The notes: generated from the sequence alone by a model not told the origin. 64,000 nt of DNA from JAISGQ01 sp045536305 (GCA_045536305.1 JAZSNH010000003.1:1-64000); one strand, 5' to 3'. Shown: positions 7,880-17,774, counted from the stretch's first letter. Numbers and translations are program-made.

Positions 7880-9037
7880 ATGATTAAGATCAGAGAAAAA
7901 ATGTCACTGCTCGGGTCAACGGGCTCTATCGGCACGCAGGCCTTGCGAGTGGCTGAAATACATTCTATTCCCATTGCTGCGGTAGCGGCACACAGCAATA
8001 TAAAGCTTCTTGAGGAGCAGATAAGAAAATTCAAGCCGGAGCTTGCTGTTGCAGTGGATGAAAAAGCAGCGTCATCACTTAAAATTTCCGTTGCTGATAC
8101 AGCTACAAAGGTGCTCACGGGTATGGACGGTCTTATTGAGGCTGCGAGTACAGACAGCGCCGAGGTGGTGCTCAATTCCGTAGTTGGAATGGTCGGACTT
8201 CGTCCTACCCTTGCCGCCATAGAAAGCGGAAAAAAGCTTGCGCTTGCGAATAAGGAAACTCTTGTGGCAGGCGGTGCGCTCGTCATGGATGCCGCAAGAA
8301 GAAACAATATAGATATCCTTCCCGTTGACAGTGAGCATTCCGCAATATTCCAGTGTCTGCAGGGAAAACCGTCAAACGGGGGAATAAAGAAAATACTTCT
8401 CACCGCATCGGGCGGACCCTTCTTTGGAAAGAAAAGGGAAGAGCTCAAGAATATGACAGCACAGCAGGCGCTGAAGCATCCGAATTGGAGCATGGGTTCA
8501 AAAATAACCATCGATTCCGCTACACTTATGAACAAGGGACTCGAGGTAATAGAAGCGGCATGGCTTTTCGATGTACCACTTGAAAAAATCGAGGTGGTTG
8601 TTCACAGGGAAAGCATAATCCATTCTGCCGTTGAGTTTGATGACAACAGCGTAATAGCACAGCTTGGACTTCCGGATATGACTATCCCAATACAGTATGC
8701 GCTGACCTATCCCGAGCGTTATCCCTCGCCGGCAGGTGAGCTTGATCTGTTTAAACTCCGACAGATGACCTTCTATGAACCGGATACAGAAACCTTCAGC
8801 TGTCTGGCAGCCTGCAAAAAGGCGTTTTCACTCGGCGGTACTGCCTGTGCGGCCGCAAACGGAGCGAATGAAGCTGCTGTTGAACTGTTCTTAAAGGGAG
8901 AGATCGGATTTTTGCGTATAGGCGAGCTGGTGGAAGAAGCGCTTTCGCTCTATAAGCCCGGCGAATATACTCTTTCGGATATTTTGGAAACTGACAGAGC
9001 GGCAAAGGAATATGTATACCAGGCCGCAAAAAAATAG
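7880..9037 (+). CDS. dxr: 1-deoxy-D-xylulose-5-phosphate reductoisomerase
   Basis: A 385-residue NADPH-dependent enzyme of the MEP isoprenoid pathway, converting DXP to MEP. The N-terminal GSTGSIGTQAL nucleotide-binding loop, LANKETLVAGG, the metal site PVDSEHSAIFQ, and the ASGGPF and NWSMGSKITIDSATLMNKGLE blocks are all present. The start at 7880 gives the normal N-terminus; a longer reading would overlap cdsA. With ispG two genes downstream and uppS upstream, the operon links isoprenoid precursor supply to undecaprenyl carrier synthesis. Confidence 0.97.
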   Translation: MIKIREKMSLLGSTGSIGTQALRVAEIHSIPIAAVAAHSNIKLLEEQIRKFKPELAVAVDEKAASSLKISVADTATKVLTGMDGLIEAASTDSAEVVLNSVVGMVGLRPTLAAIESGKKLALANKETLVAGGALVMDAARRNNIDILPVDSEHSAIFQCLQGKPSNGGIKKILLTASGGPFFGKKREELKNMTAQQALKHPNWSMGSKITIDSATLMNKGLEVIEAAWLFDVPLEKIEVVVHRESIIHSAVEFDDNSVIAQLGLPDMTIPIQYALTYPERYPSPAGELDLFKLRQMTFYEPDTETFSCLAACKKAFSLGGTACAAANGANEAAVELFLKGEIGFLRIGELVEEALSLYKPGEYTLSDILETDRAAKEYVYQAAKK

Positions 9038-9051
9038 GAGATGATGAACTC

Positions 9052-10245
9052 TTGACTACAGCACTTATTATCATAGGCGCAGTCATTTTGTTTCTGCTTG
9101 TAGTGCTCGTACATGAATTTGGCCACTTTATCACCGCGAAGATGTTCGGAGTAAAGGTCAATGAATTTGCAATAGGAATGGGCCCGAAGCTTTTCAAAAA
9201 GCAGGGAAAGGAAACACTGTACACCTTCAGACTGCTCCCAATCGGCGGCTTCTGTGCAATGGAGGGCGAGGATGAGGACAGCAAGGATGAAAGAGCGTTC
9301 TGCAATAAAAAGCCGTGGCAGAAGTTTATTATTGTTGCTGCAGGCGGTATATTCAATATTATCCTCGGTCTGATATTCATGCTTATAGTACAAAGCGTGA
9401 ACATTCCCGGACAGAACAATCTTATAGGTACAACCAGGGTGTGGGGATTTCCTGAGAATTCATACTCCGCCGCAGCGGAAAGCGGTCTTAAGGCAGGCGA
9501 CGAGATATACGCAGTCAACGGCTACAGAACCTATGGCGCCACCGATATCTCATACGGCATGGCATTTGCCAACAGCAGTAATATGACCTTTACGGTCATC
9601 CGTGAAGAAAAAAAGGTAGATGTGGATGTCCGCATGAACACAAATCAACGTGTGAGCGAGCTGTTTTCGGATTCTGATTACCTTACGCTGTTTGCGGACA
9701 AAATGAATATAAGCGCATCTGATGTGGAAATTGCTGACGGTACACTCAGAGCAAACGAGCTTCCCATACAGGATTTTATTATTGTAGGCGAAGAGAAAAA
9801 TGTCGGAAATGTCCTTTTGTCAACGGGAACAGAGACCGTTTCAATGTGCAGAGTTGTATATGTAAGTCTCTGGAAGCTTATAACAGGCGAATTTAAGATG
9901 ACAGATATGTCAGGTCCCGTCGGTATTGTGGATGCTATCGGACAGGTAGCTGAAAACTCCATGAGCGAGGATGCATCTGCATGGACCAATTTTATTTCCG
10001 TGTTTGTAAATATCATCAGAGTAATGGCTCTTATCACAGTAAACCTCGGTCTTTTCAATCTGCTGCCTATACCGGCGCTTGACGGAGGAAGACTTCTGTT
10101 TATCTTTGTTGAGATGATAAGACGCAAGCCGGTACCTGCAAAATACGAATCGGTAATTCATTTTGTGGGTCTTATGCTGCTCTTTGCTCTTATGATTTTC
10201 GTAACCTTCAATGATATAGTAAGGCTTATTGGCTGTTCAGGATAA
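9052..10245 (+). CDS. rseP: RIP metalloprotease RseP/RasP (site-2 protease)
   Basis: A 397-residue intramembrane zinc protease. The first membrane helix carries HEFGH at about residues 21-25, a PDZ-like region lies around residues 135-190, and the third zinc ligand is in the LDGGRLLF helix near the C-terminus. The family cleaves membrane-bound anti-sigma factors and remnant signal peptides. The start codon is TTG, with GGAG about 13 bases upstream; no in-frame ATG is better placed. It is 14 bases after dxr, in the usual position between dxr and ispG. Confidence 0.95.
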   Translation: MTTALIIIGAVILFLLVVLVHEFGHFITAKMFGVKVNEFAIGMGPKLFKKQGKETLYTFRLLPIGGFCAMEGEDEDSKDERAFCNKKPWQKFIIVAAGGIFNIILGLIFMLIVQSVNIPGQNNLIGTTRVWGFPENSYSAAAESGLKAGDEIYAVNGYRTYGATDISYGMAFANSSNMTFTVIREEKKVDVDVRMNTNQRVSELFSDSDYLTLFADKMNISASDVEIADGTLRANELPIQDFIIVGEEKNVGNVLLSTGTETVSMCRVVYVSLWKLITGEFKMTDMSGPVGIVDAIGQVAENSMSEDASAWTNFISVFVNIIRVMALITVNLGLFNLLPIPALDGGRLLFIFVEMIRRKPVPAKYESVIHFVGLMLLFALMIFVTFNDIVRLIGCSG

Positions 10246-10256
10246 GGATTGATTTT

Positions 10257-11306
10257 ATGACAAGAAAGATCACTGACAGAATAAGTGTTGGAAACAGGCA
10301 AATCGGCGGCGGTTTGCCTGTACTTATTCAGTCCATGTTAAACAAGCCGTCATACGACATAGAGGGCAGTGTACAGCAGGCACTTGCCCTTGAAAAAGCA
10401 GGCTGTGAGATAGTGCGTGCGGCAGTGCCGGATAAAGAAGCGGTAAAGCTTATCGGCGCGCTGAAGGAGGCACTTACTATCCCTGTTGTTGCGGATATAC
10501 ATTTTGATTACCGCCTTGCTCTTGCCTGCGTTGATGCAGGTGTCGATAAGGTGCGGATAAATCCGGGAAACATCGGCGGTGAAGACAGAGTAAAGCAGGT
10601 AGTGGAAAAGTGTACGGCAAACAATGTGCCTATAAGGATCGGTGTCAACAGCGGCTCGGTCGAAAAGAGCATTCTTGCAAAATACGGCTCTCCCACAGCG
10701 CAGGCGCTTTGTGAAAGTGCGCTTTACCATGTAAGACTTCTCGAAAAATTTGATTTTCACGATATAGTTGTATCACTGAAATCCTCCGATGTTCAGACAA
10801 CTATAGAGGCATACCGCCTGATGTCGGAAAAGTGCAATTATCCCCTGCATCTCGGAGTGACCGAGGCAGGAACGACCCGAATGGGTATCATCAAATCCTC
10901 TGTTGGCATAGGTGCGCTGCTTTCTGAAGGGATAGGCGATACAATCAGAGTATCCCTTACAGCAGACCCTGTTGAGGAGATCTATGCAGCAAAGGATATT
11001 CTCTCTGCTTTGGGGCTGAGAAAGGAAGGGGTACAGTTTGTTTCCTGTCCTACCTGTGGCAGAACAAGAATAGATCTGGTAGGTCTTGCAAATAAGGTGG
11101 AAAATGCGCTTCGCAATGTGGATAAGAATATCAAAGTGGCGGTCATGGGCTGTGTTGTAAACGGTCCGGGCGAAGCAAAGGAGGCCGATATAGGACTCGC
11201 AGGCGGTGACGGCTGTGCCGTGATATTCAAAAAGGGAGAAATAATAAAGAAGGTAAGTGAAGAACAGGCACTAAATGCCCTTCTTGAGGAAATAGAAAAA
11301 CTGTAG
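10257..11306 (+). CDS. ispG: 4-hydroxy-3-methylbut-2-enyl diphosphate synthase (flavodoxin)
   Basis: A 349-residue iron-sulfur enzyme that converts MEcPP to HMBPP, the next-to-last MEP pathway step. A TIM-barrel N-terminal half includes PVVADIHFDYRLAL and KVRINPGNIG. The C-terminal cluster-binding half shows SCPTCGRTRIDL and VMGCVVNGPGEAKEADIG with the three expected cysteines. Length is normal for the short bacterial form. It begins 11 bases after rseP and lies 10 bases before polC. Confidence 0.97.
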   Translation: MTRKITDRISVGNRQIGGGLPVLIQSMLNKPSYDIEGSVQQALALEKAGCEIVRAAVPDKEAVKLIGALKEALTIPVVADIHFDYRLALACVDAGVDKVRINPGNIGGEDRVKQVVEKCTANNVPIRIGVNSGSVEKSILAKYGSPTAQALCESALYHVRLLEKFDFHDIVVSLKSSDVQTTIEAYRLMSEKCNYPLHLGVTEAGTTRMGIIKSSVGIGALLSEGIGDTIRVSLTADPVEEIYAAKDILSALGLRKEGVQFVSCPTCGRTRIDLVGLANKVENALRNVDKNIKVAVMGCVVNGPGEAKEADIGLAGGDGCAVIFKKGEIIKKVSEEQALNALLEEIEKL

Positions 11307-11316
11307 GTAAAAAATT

Positions 11317-14300
11317 ATGAAACAGACTATAGGGCAATTGTTCTCTGAATGTGCAGAGAACGAACTCGTTGCAGCAATAGCCGATCTTTCGATCGGCGAA
11401 ATACTGCCGCGCAATAATTTTAAATCGCTGATGATATCTGTCAGTTCGGATAAATTTATAGATTTTTCGGTGTTTCACAGAGCAGAAGCAGTGATAAAGG
11501 ACTGTTATGCTCTTGAAGAAGTTAACATAAAACCGAGATTTTCCTCCGTCTCATTTTCTGAAAATGTTTTGGACAGTCTTATCGGAGAGCTGAAAAAAAA
11601 CGTATCAACGGTAAACGGCGCTTTTTATAAATGCTCATGGAGCTATGATGAAAACAGCAAAGTAGTATCTGCGGTGCTGAAAACCGACAGCCTGATGCTT
11701 CTCAAGGCAAAGAAGTTCAGCGAAAAATTTGAAAACGCGGTCAGTGAATATTTCGGACTGCCTGTAGTGCTCAGTCTTGCTTACGACAAGGATGCCGAGA
11801 TACCGAAGATAGAGCCGCAGGAAAAAACAGTACCGCCGTGGGAAGGTGGAGCCGCGGCGGAAAAACCTGCAGCGGTACCGCAAAGACCTGTGTCAAATCC
11901 CGCACCTCAGCGTAAAAGCAGGTATGCACCCCAGCCTGTCGAAAATCTGCTTAATGGACTGCCCGATAAAATAAGCTCACCGGTGCTTATCTACGGCAAG
12001 GTCGAAAGCTTGCCCGCGATAGAGCTTAAAAAGCTCGACCCCATGCAGCACAGAGCGACAGTGTGGGGCAGAGTGTTCGGCTACGAATCAAAGCTCACAA
12101 AATCGGGGAAAAGCTACATCGTAAAATTCAATATCACCGACCTTACCTCATCAAATACCGTAAAGCTTTTCATGAAGGAAAAGGACGTGGAAAAAGCCGC
12201 AGAATTGGGGAACGGCAGTGTTGTTATAGTACAGGGCGAATATGCATACGACAGCTATGACAAAAGCTATTGCCTTATGGCAAGCTGTATAGCGATGGCA
12301 AAGGAAAGGCTTCGCACCGATAACTGCGAAGAAAAGCGTGTGGAGCTGCACATGCATACCAATATGTCAGCCCTTGATGCAGTTACACCTGCGTCGAAGC
12401 TTATCGAGCGAGCGGCAAAATGGGGACACAAAGCGATAGCAATAACCGACCATGGTGTGGCACAGGCATTTCCCGAAGCAATGAACACCGCAAACAAGCT
12501 GAAAAAGAACAAGGATAATCCTATAGATATAAAGATTATATACGGTGTAGAGGATTATTTTGTCGATGACAGCCTCAGAGTGGTAACAGGTAAGGCCAGC
12601 GAACCCATCGAAGGTGATATTATTGCATTCGACCTTGAAACAACGGGACTTAATGCAAAAAACTGCCGCATAACCGAGATCGGTGCGGTGAGACTTCGCG
12701 GCCTTGAAATTATCGATAAGTTTGGCACCTTTGTAAATCCGGGACAGCATATCCCCTCGAAAATAACCGAAATAACGGGAATAACCGACGAAATGGTTGA
12801 AAATGCCCCGGAGGAATCAGAGGCAATAGCAAAATTTTTTGAATTTTGCGGAGATACCAAAATACTGTCGGCACATAACGCGGCATTTGATATGAGCTTT
12901 TTATCAGCTGCATGCAAGAGATGCGGCTGTGCTTGTGATTTTACAAGCCTCGATACTCTTGCTCTCAGCCGTGCCATGTTCCCCGATATGAAGAATCATA
13001 AGCTTGATACGGTAACATCCTATTTAAAGCTTCCGTCATTTAACCATCACCGCGCGGTAGACGATGCAGTAGCGCTTGCATACATACTTATCGAAGAGCT
13101 TCGCAGAATGCGCGATGATTACAATGTAACGCAGATATCACAGCTGAATACCGCAATTACCGACAGGCCGATAAAGACCTATGAATCCCACCACCAGATA
13201 ATCCTTGTAAAGAATAAAACAGGACTTAAAAATCTTTACAAGCTCATATCGCAGGCCAATCTTCACGACTTCTACAAGCGGCCGAGAACAAGACGCAGCA
13301 TGATAGAAAAGCACAGGGAAGGACTTCTGATAGGTTCAGCCTGTGAGGCAGGTGAGCTGTATAAGGCTGTCGCAATGGGAGCAAGTCATGAAAGACTTGT
13401 TGAGATAGCCTCGTTCTATGATTATCTTGAGATACAGCCGATAGGCAATAACATGTTCATGGTTCGAAACGGAGAGGTTTCTGATACAGAGACTCTGCAG
13501 GAATATAACAGAACCATCTGCAGGCTCGGAGACGAGCTCGGCAAGCCTGTTGTAGCTACATGCGATGTCCATTTTCTCGAACCCGAGGACGAGGTTTACC
13601 GCAGAGTGCTGATGTCGAGCTTTGAGGATGGCGATCAGCAGGCACCGTTGTACCTGAGAACAACGGAAGAGATGCTGGCGGAATTTGAATATCTCGGAAG
13701 GGATAAGGCCTATGAGGTCGTTGTGACAAACACAAACAAAATAGCGGATATGGTAGAGGTTATAAGTCCGATACCCCCCGGTGTTTATCCTCCGAGAATA
13801 GAAGGCTCCGATGAAAATCTTCGAAGCATCAGCCTCAACAGGGCAAAGGAGATCTATGGCGATCCGCTGCCCGAATATGTACACGAACGACTTGAACGTG
13901 AGCTAAACTCCATTATCAACAACGGATTCTCGGTCATGTATATGACTGCACAGATGCTGGTTGCCGATTCCGAGGCTCACGGTTATCTTGTAGGCTCGCG
14001 AGGCTCGGTTGGCTCGTCCTTTGTTGCAACAATGGCAGGCATATCGGAGGTAAATCCCCTTGCGCCTCATTATGTATGTCCGAAATGTCAGTGGAGCCAG
14101 TTTTTTATTGAGGACCCGAATGTAGGCTCAGGCTTTGACCTTCCCGCAAAAAACTGCCCTCTCTGCGGTTCGGAAACAAAGCGCGACGGTCATGAGATAC
14201 CATTTGAGACCTTCCTTGGATTCGACGGAGATAAGCAGCCCGATATCGACCTCAATTTCTCCGGCGAATATCAGTCTCGCGCACATAAATATACCGAGGA

Positions 14301-15669
14301 AATATTCGGCGCGGAAAATGTTTTTAAGGCAGGCACCATCGGTACGGTAGCAGAAAAAACCGCTTACGGATATGTGCTCAAATATGCCGAAGAGCGCGGA
14401 CTTACTCTTCCTGCGGCAGAAATCGAACGTCTTAAAAACGGCTGTACAGGAATAAAACGTACAACTAGCCAGCACCCGGGCGGCATGGTAGTTGTGCCGA
14501 GAGAATATGAGATATACGATTTCTGTCCTATTGCACATCCTGCCGATAAGACGGATGTCGATATAGTAACCACCCACTTCGACTTTCATTCCATACACGA
14601 CACTATCTTAAAGCTTGATATATTGGGACATGATAATCCTACTATATACCACTATCTTGAGGAATATACAGGCATCCCCGTTATGGAGGTCACCATGAGT
14701 GACCCTGCAGTAATGAGCCTGTTTACATCTACAGAGGCTCTCGGAGTTACCCCCGAGGATATAGATTCCGAAACAGGAACCTTCTCTCTGCCGGAGGTCG
14801 GCACATCCTTTGTACGTCAGATGCTTGTAGATACTCAGCCGAAAACCTTTGCAGACCTTCTTCAGGTTTCGGGACTTTCTCACGGTACCGACGTTTACCT
14901 CGGAAACGCAAAGGATCTTATCGATAATAAGGTGTGTACAATTTCTGAGGTTATCGGAACAAGAGACAATATCATGGTATATCTTATCCAGAAGGGCGTA
15001 GAAAAGGGTCTTGCATTCAAGATTATGGAAATAGTACGAAAGGGCAATGCAAAGAAGCTGCTCACGGATGAGATGGTCAGTATTATGAAGGAAAATAATG
15101 TTCCCGATTGGTATATCGATTCATGCTTTAAAATAAAGTACATGTTCCCGAAGGCTCATGCGGCCGCGTATATGATAGCAACACTTCGCCTCGGCTGGTA
15201 TAAGGTACACATGCCCGAAGCATATTATGCGGCATATTTTACCGCACGTCCCGATGATTTCGATGCTGAGTCCACTGTGGCAGGCAGGAGTGCTGTGCGT
15301 GCGAAGATGAAAGAGATAACCGCAAAGGGCAAGGGAGCAAGCGACAAGGAAAACAAGACCTTTGCCGTGCTTCAGATAATCAACGAGGCATTGGCACGAG
15401 GAGTAAAGTTTTTGAATATCGATCTGGAAAAAAGCTCGTCATACAAATTCCTCGTAGAGGAGGACGGCATCAGACTGCCCTTCTCTGTTCTTGACGGTGT
15501 AGGCCTCAATGCTGCAAAGCAGCTTGAAGAGGCACGAAATGATGGGATGTTTTCCACTCGTGAAGACATGCAGAAACGCTCGGGCGTAACAAAAGCGGTT
15601 ATCGCGGCGCTCGATGCGGCAGGCGCATTATCGGACTTGCCCGAATCGGATCAGATATCATTTATATGA
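11317..15669 (+). CDS. polC: DNA polymerase III PolC-type alpha subunit
   Basis: The 1450-residue essential replicase of Firmicutes. Order seen: N-terminal domain, a proline-rich linker near 165-205, an OB-fold domain at about 235-330, a PHP domain opening with ELHMHTNMSALDA at 343, an inserted DEDD 3'-5' exonuclease (FDLETTG at 438), then the polymerase palm and fingers with the zinc motif CPKCQ...CPLCG, the GSRGSVGSSF block, and DIDLNFSGEYQ carrying catalytic acidic residues. Length matches the family. The ribosome site is weak (GTAGGT), and the gene sits 10 bases after ispG, so coupling is likely. It is the last gene of the operon, before the terminator at 15692. Confidence 0.98.
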   Translation: MKQTIGQLFSECAENELVAAIADLSIGEILPRNNFKSLMISVSSDKFIDFSVFHRAEAVIKDCYALEEVNIKPRFSSVSFSENVLDSLIGELKKNVSTVNGAFYKCSWSYDENSKVVSAVLKTDSLMLLKAKKFSEKFENAVSEYFGLPVVLSLAYDKDAEIPKIEPQEKTVPPWEGGAAAEKPAAVPQRPVSNPAPQRKSRYAPQPVENLLNGLPDKISSPVLIYGKVESLPAIELKKLDPMQHRATVWGRVFGYESKLTKSGKSYIVKFNITDLTSSNTVKLFMKEKDVEKAAELGNGSVVIVQGEYAYDSYDKSYCLMASCIAMAKERLRTDNCEEKRVELHMHTNMSALDAVTPASKLIERAAKWGHKAIAITDHGVAQAFPEAMNTANKLKKNKDNPIDIKIIYGVEDYFVDDSLRVVTGKASEPIEGDIIAFDLETTGLNAKNCRITEIGAVRLRGLEIIDKFGTFVNPGQHIPSKITEITGITDEMVENAPEESEAIAKFFEFCGDTKILSAHNAAFDMSFLSAACKRCGCACDFTSLDTLALSRAMFPDMKNHKLDTVTSYLKLPSFNHHRAVDDAVALAYILIEELRRMRDDYNVTQISQLNTAITDRPIKTYESHHQIILVKNKTGLKNLYKLISQANLHDFYKRPRTRRSMIEKHREGLLIGSACEAGELYKAVAMGASHERLVEIASFYDYLEIQPIGNNMFMVRNGEVSDTETLQEYNRTICRLGDELGKPVVATCDVHFLEPEDEVYRRVLMSSFEDGDQQAPLYLRTTEEMLAEFEYLGRDKAYEVVVTNTNKIADMVEVISPIPPGVYPPRIEGSDENLRSISLNRAKEIYGDPLPEYVHERLERELNSIINNGFSVMYMTAQMLVADSEAHGYLVGSRGSVGSSFVATMAGISEVNPLAPHYVCPKCQWSQFFIEDPNVGSGFDLPAKNCPLCGSETKRDGHEIPFETFLGFDGDKQPDIDLNFSGEYQSRAHKYTEEIFGAENVFKAGTIGTVAEKTAYGYVLKYAEERGLTLPAAEIERLKNGCTGIKRTTSQHPGGMVVVPREYEIYDFCPIAHPADKTDVDIVTTHFDFHSIHDTILKLDILGHDNPTIYHYLEEYTGIPVMEVTMSDPAVMSLFTSTEALGVTPEDIDSETGTFSLPEVGTSFVRQMLVDTQPKTFADLLQVSGLSHGTDVYLGNAKDLIDNKVCTISEVIGTRDNIMVYLIQKGVEKGLAFKIMEIVRKGNAKKLLTDEMVSIMKENNVPDWYIDSCFKIKYMFPKAHAAAYMIATLRLGWYKVHMPEAYYAAYFTARPDDFDAESTVAGRSAVRAKMKEITAKGKGASDKENKTFAVLQIINEALARGVKFLNIDLEKSSSYKFLVEEDGIRLPFSVLDGVGLNAAKQLEEARNDGMFSTREDMQKRSGVTKAVIAALDAAGALSDLPESDQISFI

Positions 15670-15691
15670 GTATAAGGCAGTTAATAAGCGC

Positions 15692-15725
15692 AACACCCAC
15701 GGTTTTACCGTGGGTGTTATTTTTT
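15692..15725 (+). terminator. Terminator of the pyrH-polC operon
   Basis: A perfect 12-bp stem (15692-15703 with 15707-15718), a TTT loop and a T-run ending at 15725, 23 bases after the polC stop. Confidence 0.92.
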
Positions 15726-15728
15726 ATG

Positions 15729-15757
15729 TCATATATAAGAATACTCGTCCATATAAA
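15729..15757 (+). promoter_or_regulatory. Candidate sigma-E sporulation promoter of spoIIIA
   Basis: TCATATA (15729-15735) and CATATAAA (15750-15757) are separated by exactly 14 bp, matching the spacing and most positions of the Bacillus sigma-E consensus (-35 KMATAWW, -10 CATACAHT). It lies between the polC terminator and the spoIIIAA ribosome site, where a mother-cell promoter is expected. The resulting leader would be very short. Confidence 0.6.
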
Positions 15758-15778
15758 TTAGCAAAGGAGGGATGGACA

Positions 15779-16783
15779 ATGTATGACACATACCCTTTTG
15801 ATGAGGCCGCGCAGTCGTTGGGAACAAAGCTTTTTGCCGTGCTTTCCTCTTTGGACGAGCAGACAAAGGCATACACACAGGAAATACGCTTAAGGTGCGA
15901 ATGCAAAATCACACTGCGCGTAAAAGGAGAGCTGAAAACCCTTGAGCATATTCCAAAAATAACATCAGATGAGCTTAAGGAGGCCTTTGAAAGCATGTGC
16001 GGCTATTCGGTGTATGCACATCAGCAGGAGATAGCGAGTGGGTATATAACGATACGCGGAGGACACAGAGCAGGCGTGTGCGGAACAGCAGTGACAACAA
16101 ACGGACAAGTGACCATGCTCAGGGATATAACGGCAATAAATCTTCGCATAGCCCGAGCCTGTATCGGCTGCAGCGCACAGCTTTTCTCGAGTGCAGGCGC
16201 TGCTGCGGCCGAAGGCGGGATTTTAATAGCAGGTGCTCCGATGAGCGGAAAAACAACCCTTCTGCGAGATATCGCAGCATCACTTTCAAAAGGTCTTACA
16301 GGCAGACGCTACGCAGTATCGCTTCTCGATGAGCGCGGAGAGCTTGCGGCATGTCACAACGGAATACCGCAATACGAATGTGTCCGTTCTTGTGACGTGT
16401 TAAGCGGTTATCCGAAGGGCGATGCAATAACTGCGGCAATTCGCAGCATGGCGCCTCAGATCATCGTGTGCGATGAAATCAGCTCCGAAAAGGAAGCGTG
16501 TGCAGTCAGTGAGGGCTTCAATGCAGGAGTCGGCATCATTGCAAGTGTACATGCAGAGAATGAAAACGAGCTGCTGCGAAGGCCTGCGGTAAAACAGCTT
16601 ATTGATACAGGTGCATTCAAGCTTGCGGTACTGCTTTCACGCAGTCCTTTAAATATAGAAAAAGTAATAAAAACGGAGGACTTAAGAAGTGAAAATGACA
16701 GTATGTGTTCTGATAATGCTGGCTTCGGTTGTGATGGGATGGAGCTTTCGGGGAGATATAAAACGCAGATACGAGTCGCTTGA
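15779..16783 (+). CDS. spoIIIAA: Stage III sporulation protein AA (ATPase)
   Basis: A 334-residue secretion-type ATPase of the SpoIIIA-SpoIIQ channel between mother cell and forespore. Walker A GAPMSGKT lies at residues 152-159, and LLDERGELAA and the acidic QIIVCDEIS strand follow. The ATG at 15779 has AAAGGAGG upstream; longer in-frame readings run into the polC terminator and are rejected. The 3' end overlaps spoIIIAB by 95 bases, so the C-terminal tail after about residue 302 is shared with AB in another frame. First gene of a complete AA-AH operon. Confidence 0.95.
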   Translation: MYDTYPFDEAAQSLGTKLFAVLSSLDEQTKAYTQEIRLRCECKITLRVKGELKTLEHIPKITSDELKEAFESMCGYSVYAHQQEIASGYITIRGGHRAGVCGTAVTTNGQVTMLRDITAINLRIARACIGCSAQLFSSAGAAAAEGGILIAGAPMSGKTTLLRDIAASLSKGLTGRRYAVSLLDERGELAACHNGIPQYECVRSCDVLSGYPKGDAITAAIRSMAPQIIVCDEISSEKEACAVSEGFNAGVGIIASVHAENENELLRRPAVKQLIDTGAFKLAVLLSRSPLNIEKVIKTEDLRSENDSMCSDNAGFGCDGMELSGRYKTQIRVA

Positions 16784-17183
16784 TGCATTGAGATGCGTAT
16801 GTATAAAACTTCAGAATGAAATATCTTTTCGTATGCCGCCGCTGAGCGAGCTTATGACAAAGTGTGCAGAGGGCAGCCGCTGTGCTGAGCTTTTCAGGTC
16901 GGTAAGCCTTGAAATGAACGACGGATTTGAAAAGGCGTGGCAGAAACATGTCGGGAAATGGTCAAAGTCAGTAGGGCTGACACGTGATGAGCTTGAAACG
17001 GTGCAGATGCTTTCCGCGCTTGGCGGCTGTGACATAAACGGCGAAAAACATCTGTTGACAACAGTTTCAAAAAGATTGTCCGACCATGCTGATGCAGCAC
17101 GAGAGGAGCTTGCTGCAAAGGGAAAGATGCTTTTTTCCTGCTCGATTCTGGCAGGCCTTGCCATCGTGATATTTATAATATAA
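16689..17183 (+). CDS. spoIIIAB: Stage III sporulation protein AB
   Basis: A 164-residue protein with an N-terminal membrane helix, a helical domain resembling type II secretion GspF, and a C-terminal hydrophobic helix. The ending LFSCSILAGLAIVIFII and the LQNEISFRMPPL region are family-like. It starts at GTG 16689, nine bases after GGAGG, and overlaps the end of spoIIIAA by 95 bases, which is long for this operon. It is needed for mother-cell-to-forespore channel assembly in Bacillus. Confidence 0.9.
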   Translation: MKMTVCVLIMLASVVMGWSFRGDIKRRYESLDALRCVCIKLQNEISFRMPPLSELMTKCAEGSRCAELFRSVSLEMNDGFEKAWQKHVGKWSKSVGLTRDELETVQMLSALGGCDINGEKHLLTTVSKRLSDHADAAREELAAKGKMLFSCSILAGLAIVIFII

Positions 17184-17196
17184 AGGACTGTTTTTT

Positions 17197-17391
17197 ATGG
17201 ATATTGATCTGATTTTTAAAATAGCGGCAGTGGGAATAATCGTTGCGGTGCTCAATCAGGTGCTTATTCGCGCAGGGCGTGAGGAGCAGGCGACAATGAC
17301 AACCATAGCAGGAATAATAGTAGTGCTTACAATAATAGTTCAGGAAATAAGCAGTCTGTTTGATACAGTGAAATCGGTGTTTGAGCTATGA
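17197..17391 (+). CDS. spoIIIAC: Stage III sporulation protein AC
   Basis: A 64-residue two-helix membrane protein; length and pattern (MDIDLIFKIAAVGIIVAVL, then a charged RAGREEQA turn and a second helix) match SpoIIIAC. Its stop overlaps the ATG of spoIIIAD by four bases (ATGA), indicating translational coupling. Part of the SpoIIIA-SpoIIQ secretion complex. Confidence 0.93.
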   Translation: MDIDLIFKIAAVGIIVAVLNQVLIRAGREEQATMTTIAGIIVVLTIIVQEISSLFDTVKSVFEL

Positions 17392-17774
17392 GTATAACAT
17401 CAATTGCAGGAGCGGCTGTGATAATTTGCATGCTGACGGTTATAGTGCGTCAGAGCAGACAGGAGTTTTCGATAGGTATATTGCTGCTTGGCGGCTGTGT
17501 CATAGCGGCGATATGCGTATCGGCTGTTTCTCCTGCCATAAAACAGCTTAACGATCTTTCATCAAGGTACGATTTAAGCGAAGGCTTCAAGCCTGTTTTA
17601 AAGGCGATAGGTATATGCTTTATAGCGCAGACGGCAGCAGATACCTGTCGTGATGCGGCGTGTACTTCTCTTGCGTCAAAGGTGGAAACAGCAGGAAAAA
17701 TAGCAGTGCTTGCAGTTGTCTTTCCCCTGTTTGAAAGGCTTCTCGGTACTGCGGTGGAGATAATAAACGGATGA
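17388..17774 (+). CDS. spoIIIAD: Stage III sporulation protein AD
   Basis: A 128-residue polytopic membrane protein with three or four hydrophobic stretches. The FIAQTAADTCRDAACTSLASKVETAGKIA region is conserved in SpoIIIAD. Four-base overlaps link it to both spoIIIAC upstream and spoIIIAE downstream. Works in the same channel complex. Confidence 0.92.
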   Translation: MSITSIAGAAVIICMLTVIVRQSRQEFSIGILLLGGCVIAAICVSAVSPAIKQLNDLSSRYDLSEGFKPVLKAIGICFIAQTAADTCRDAACTSLASKVETAGKIAVLAVVFPLFERLLGTAVEIING

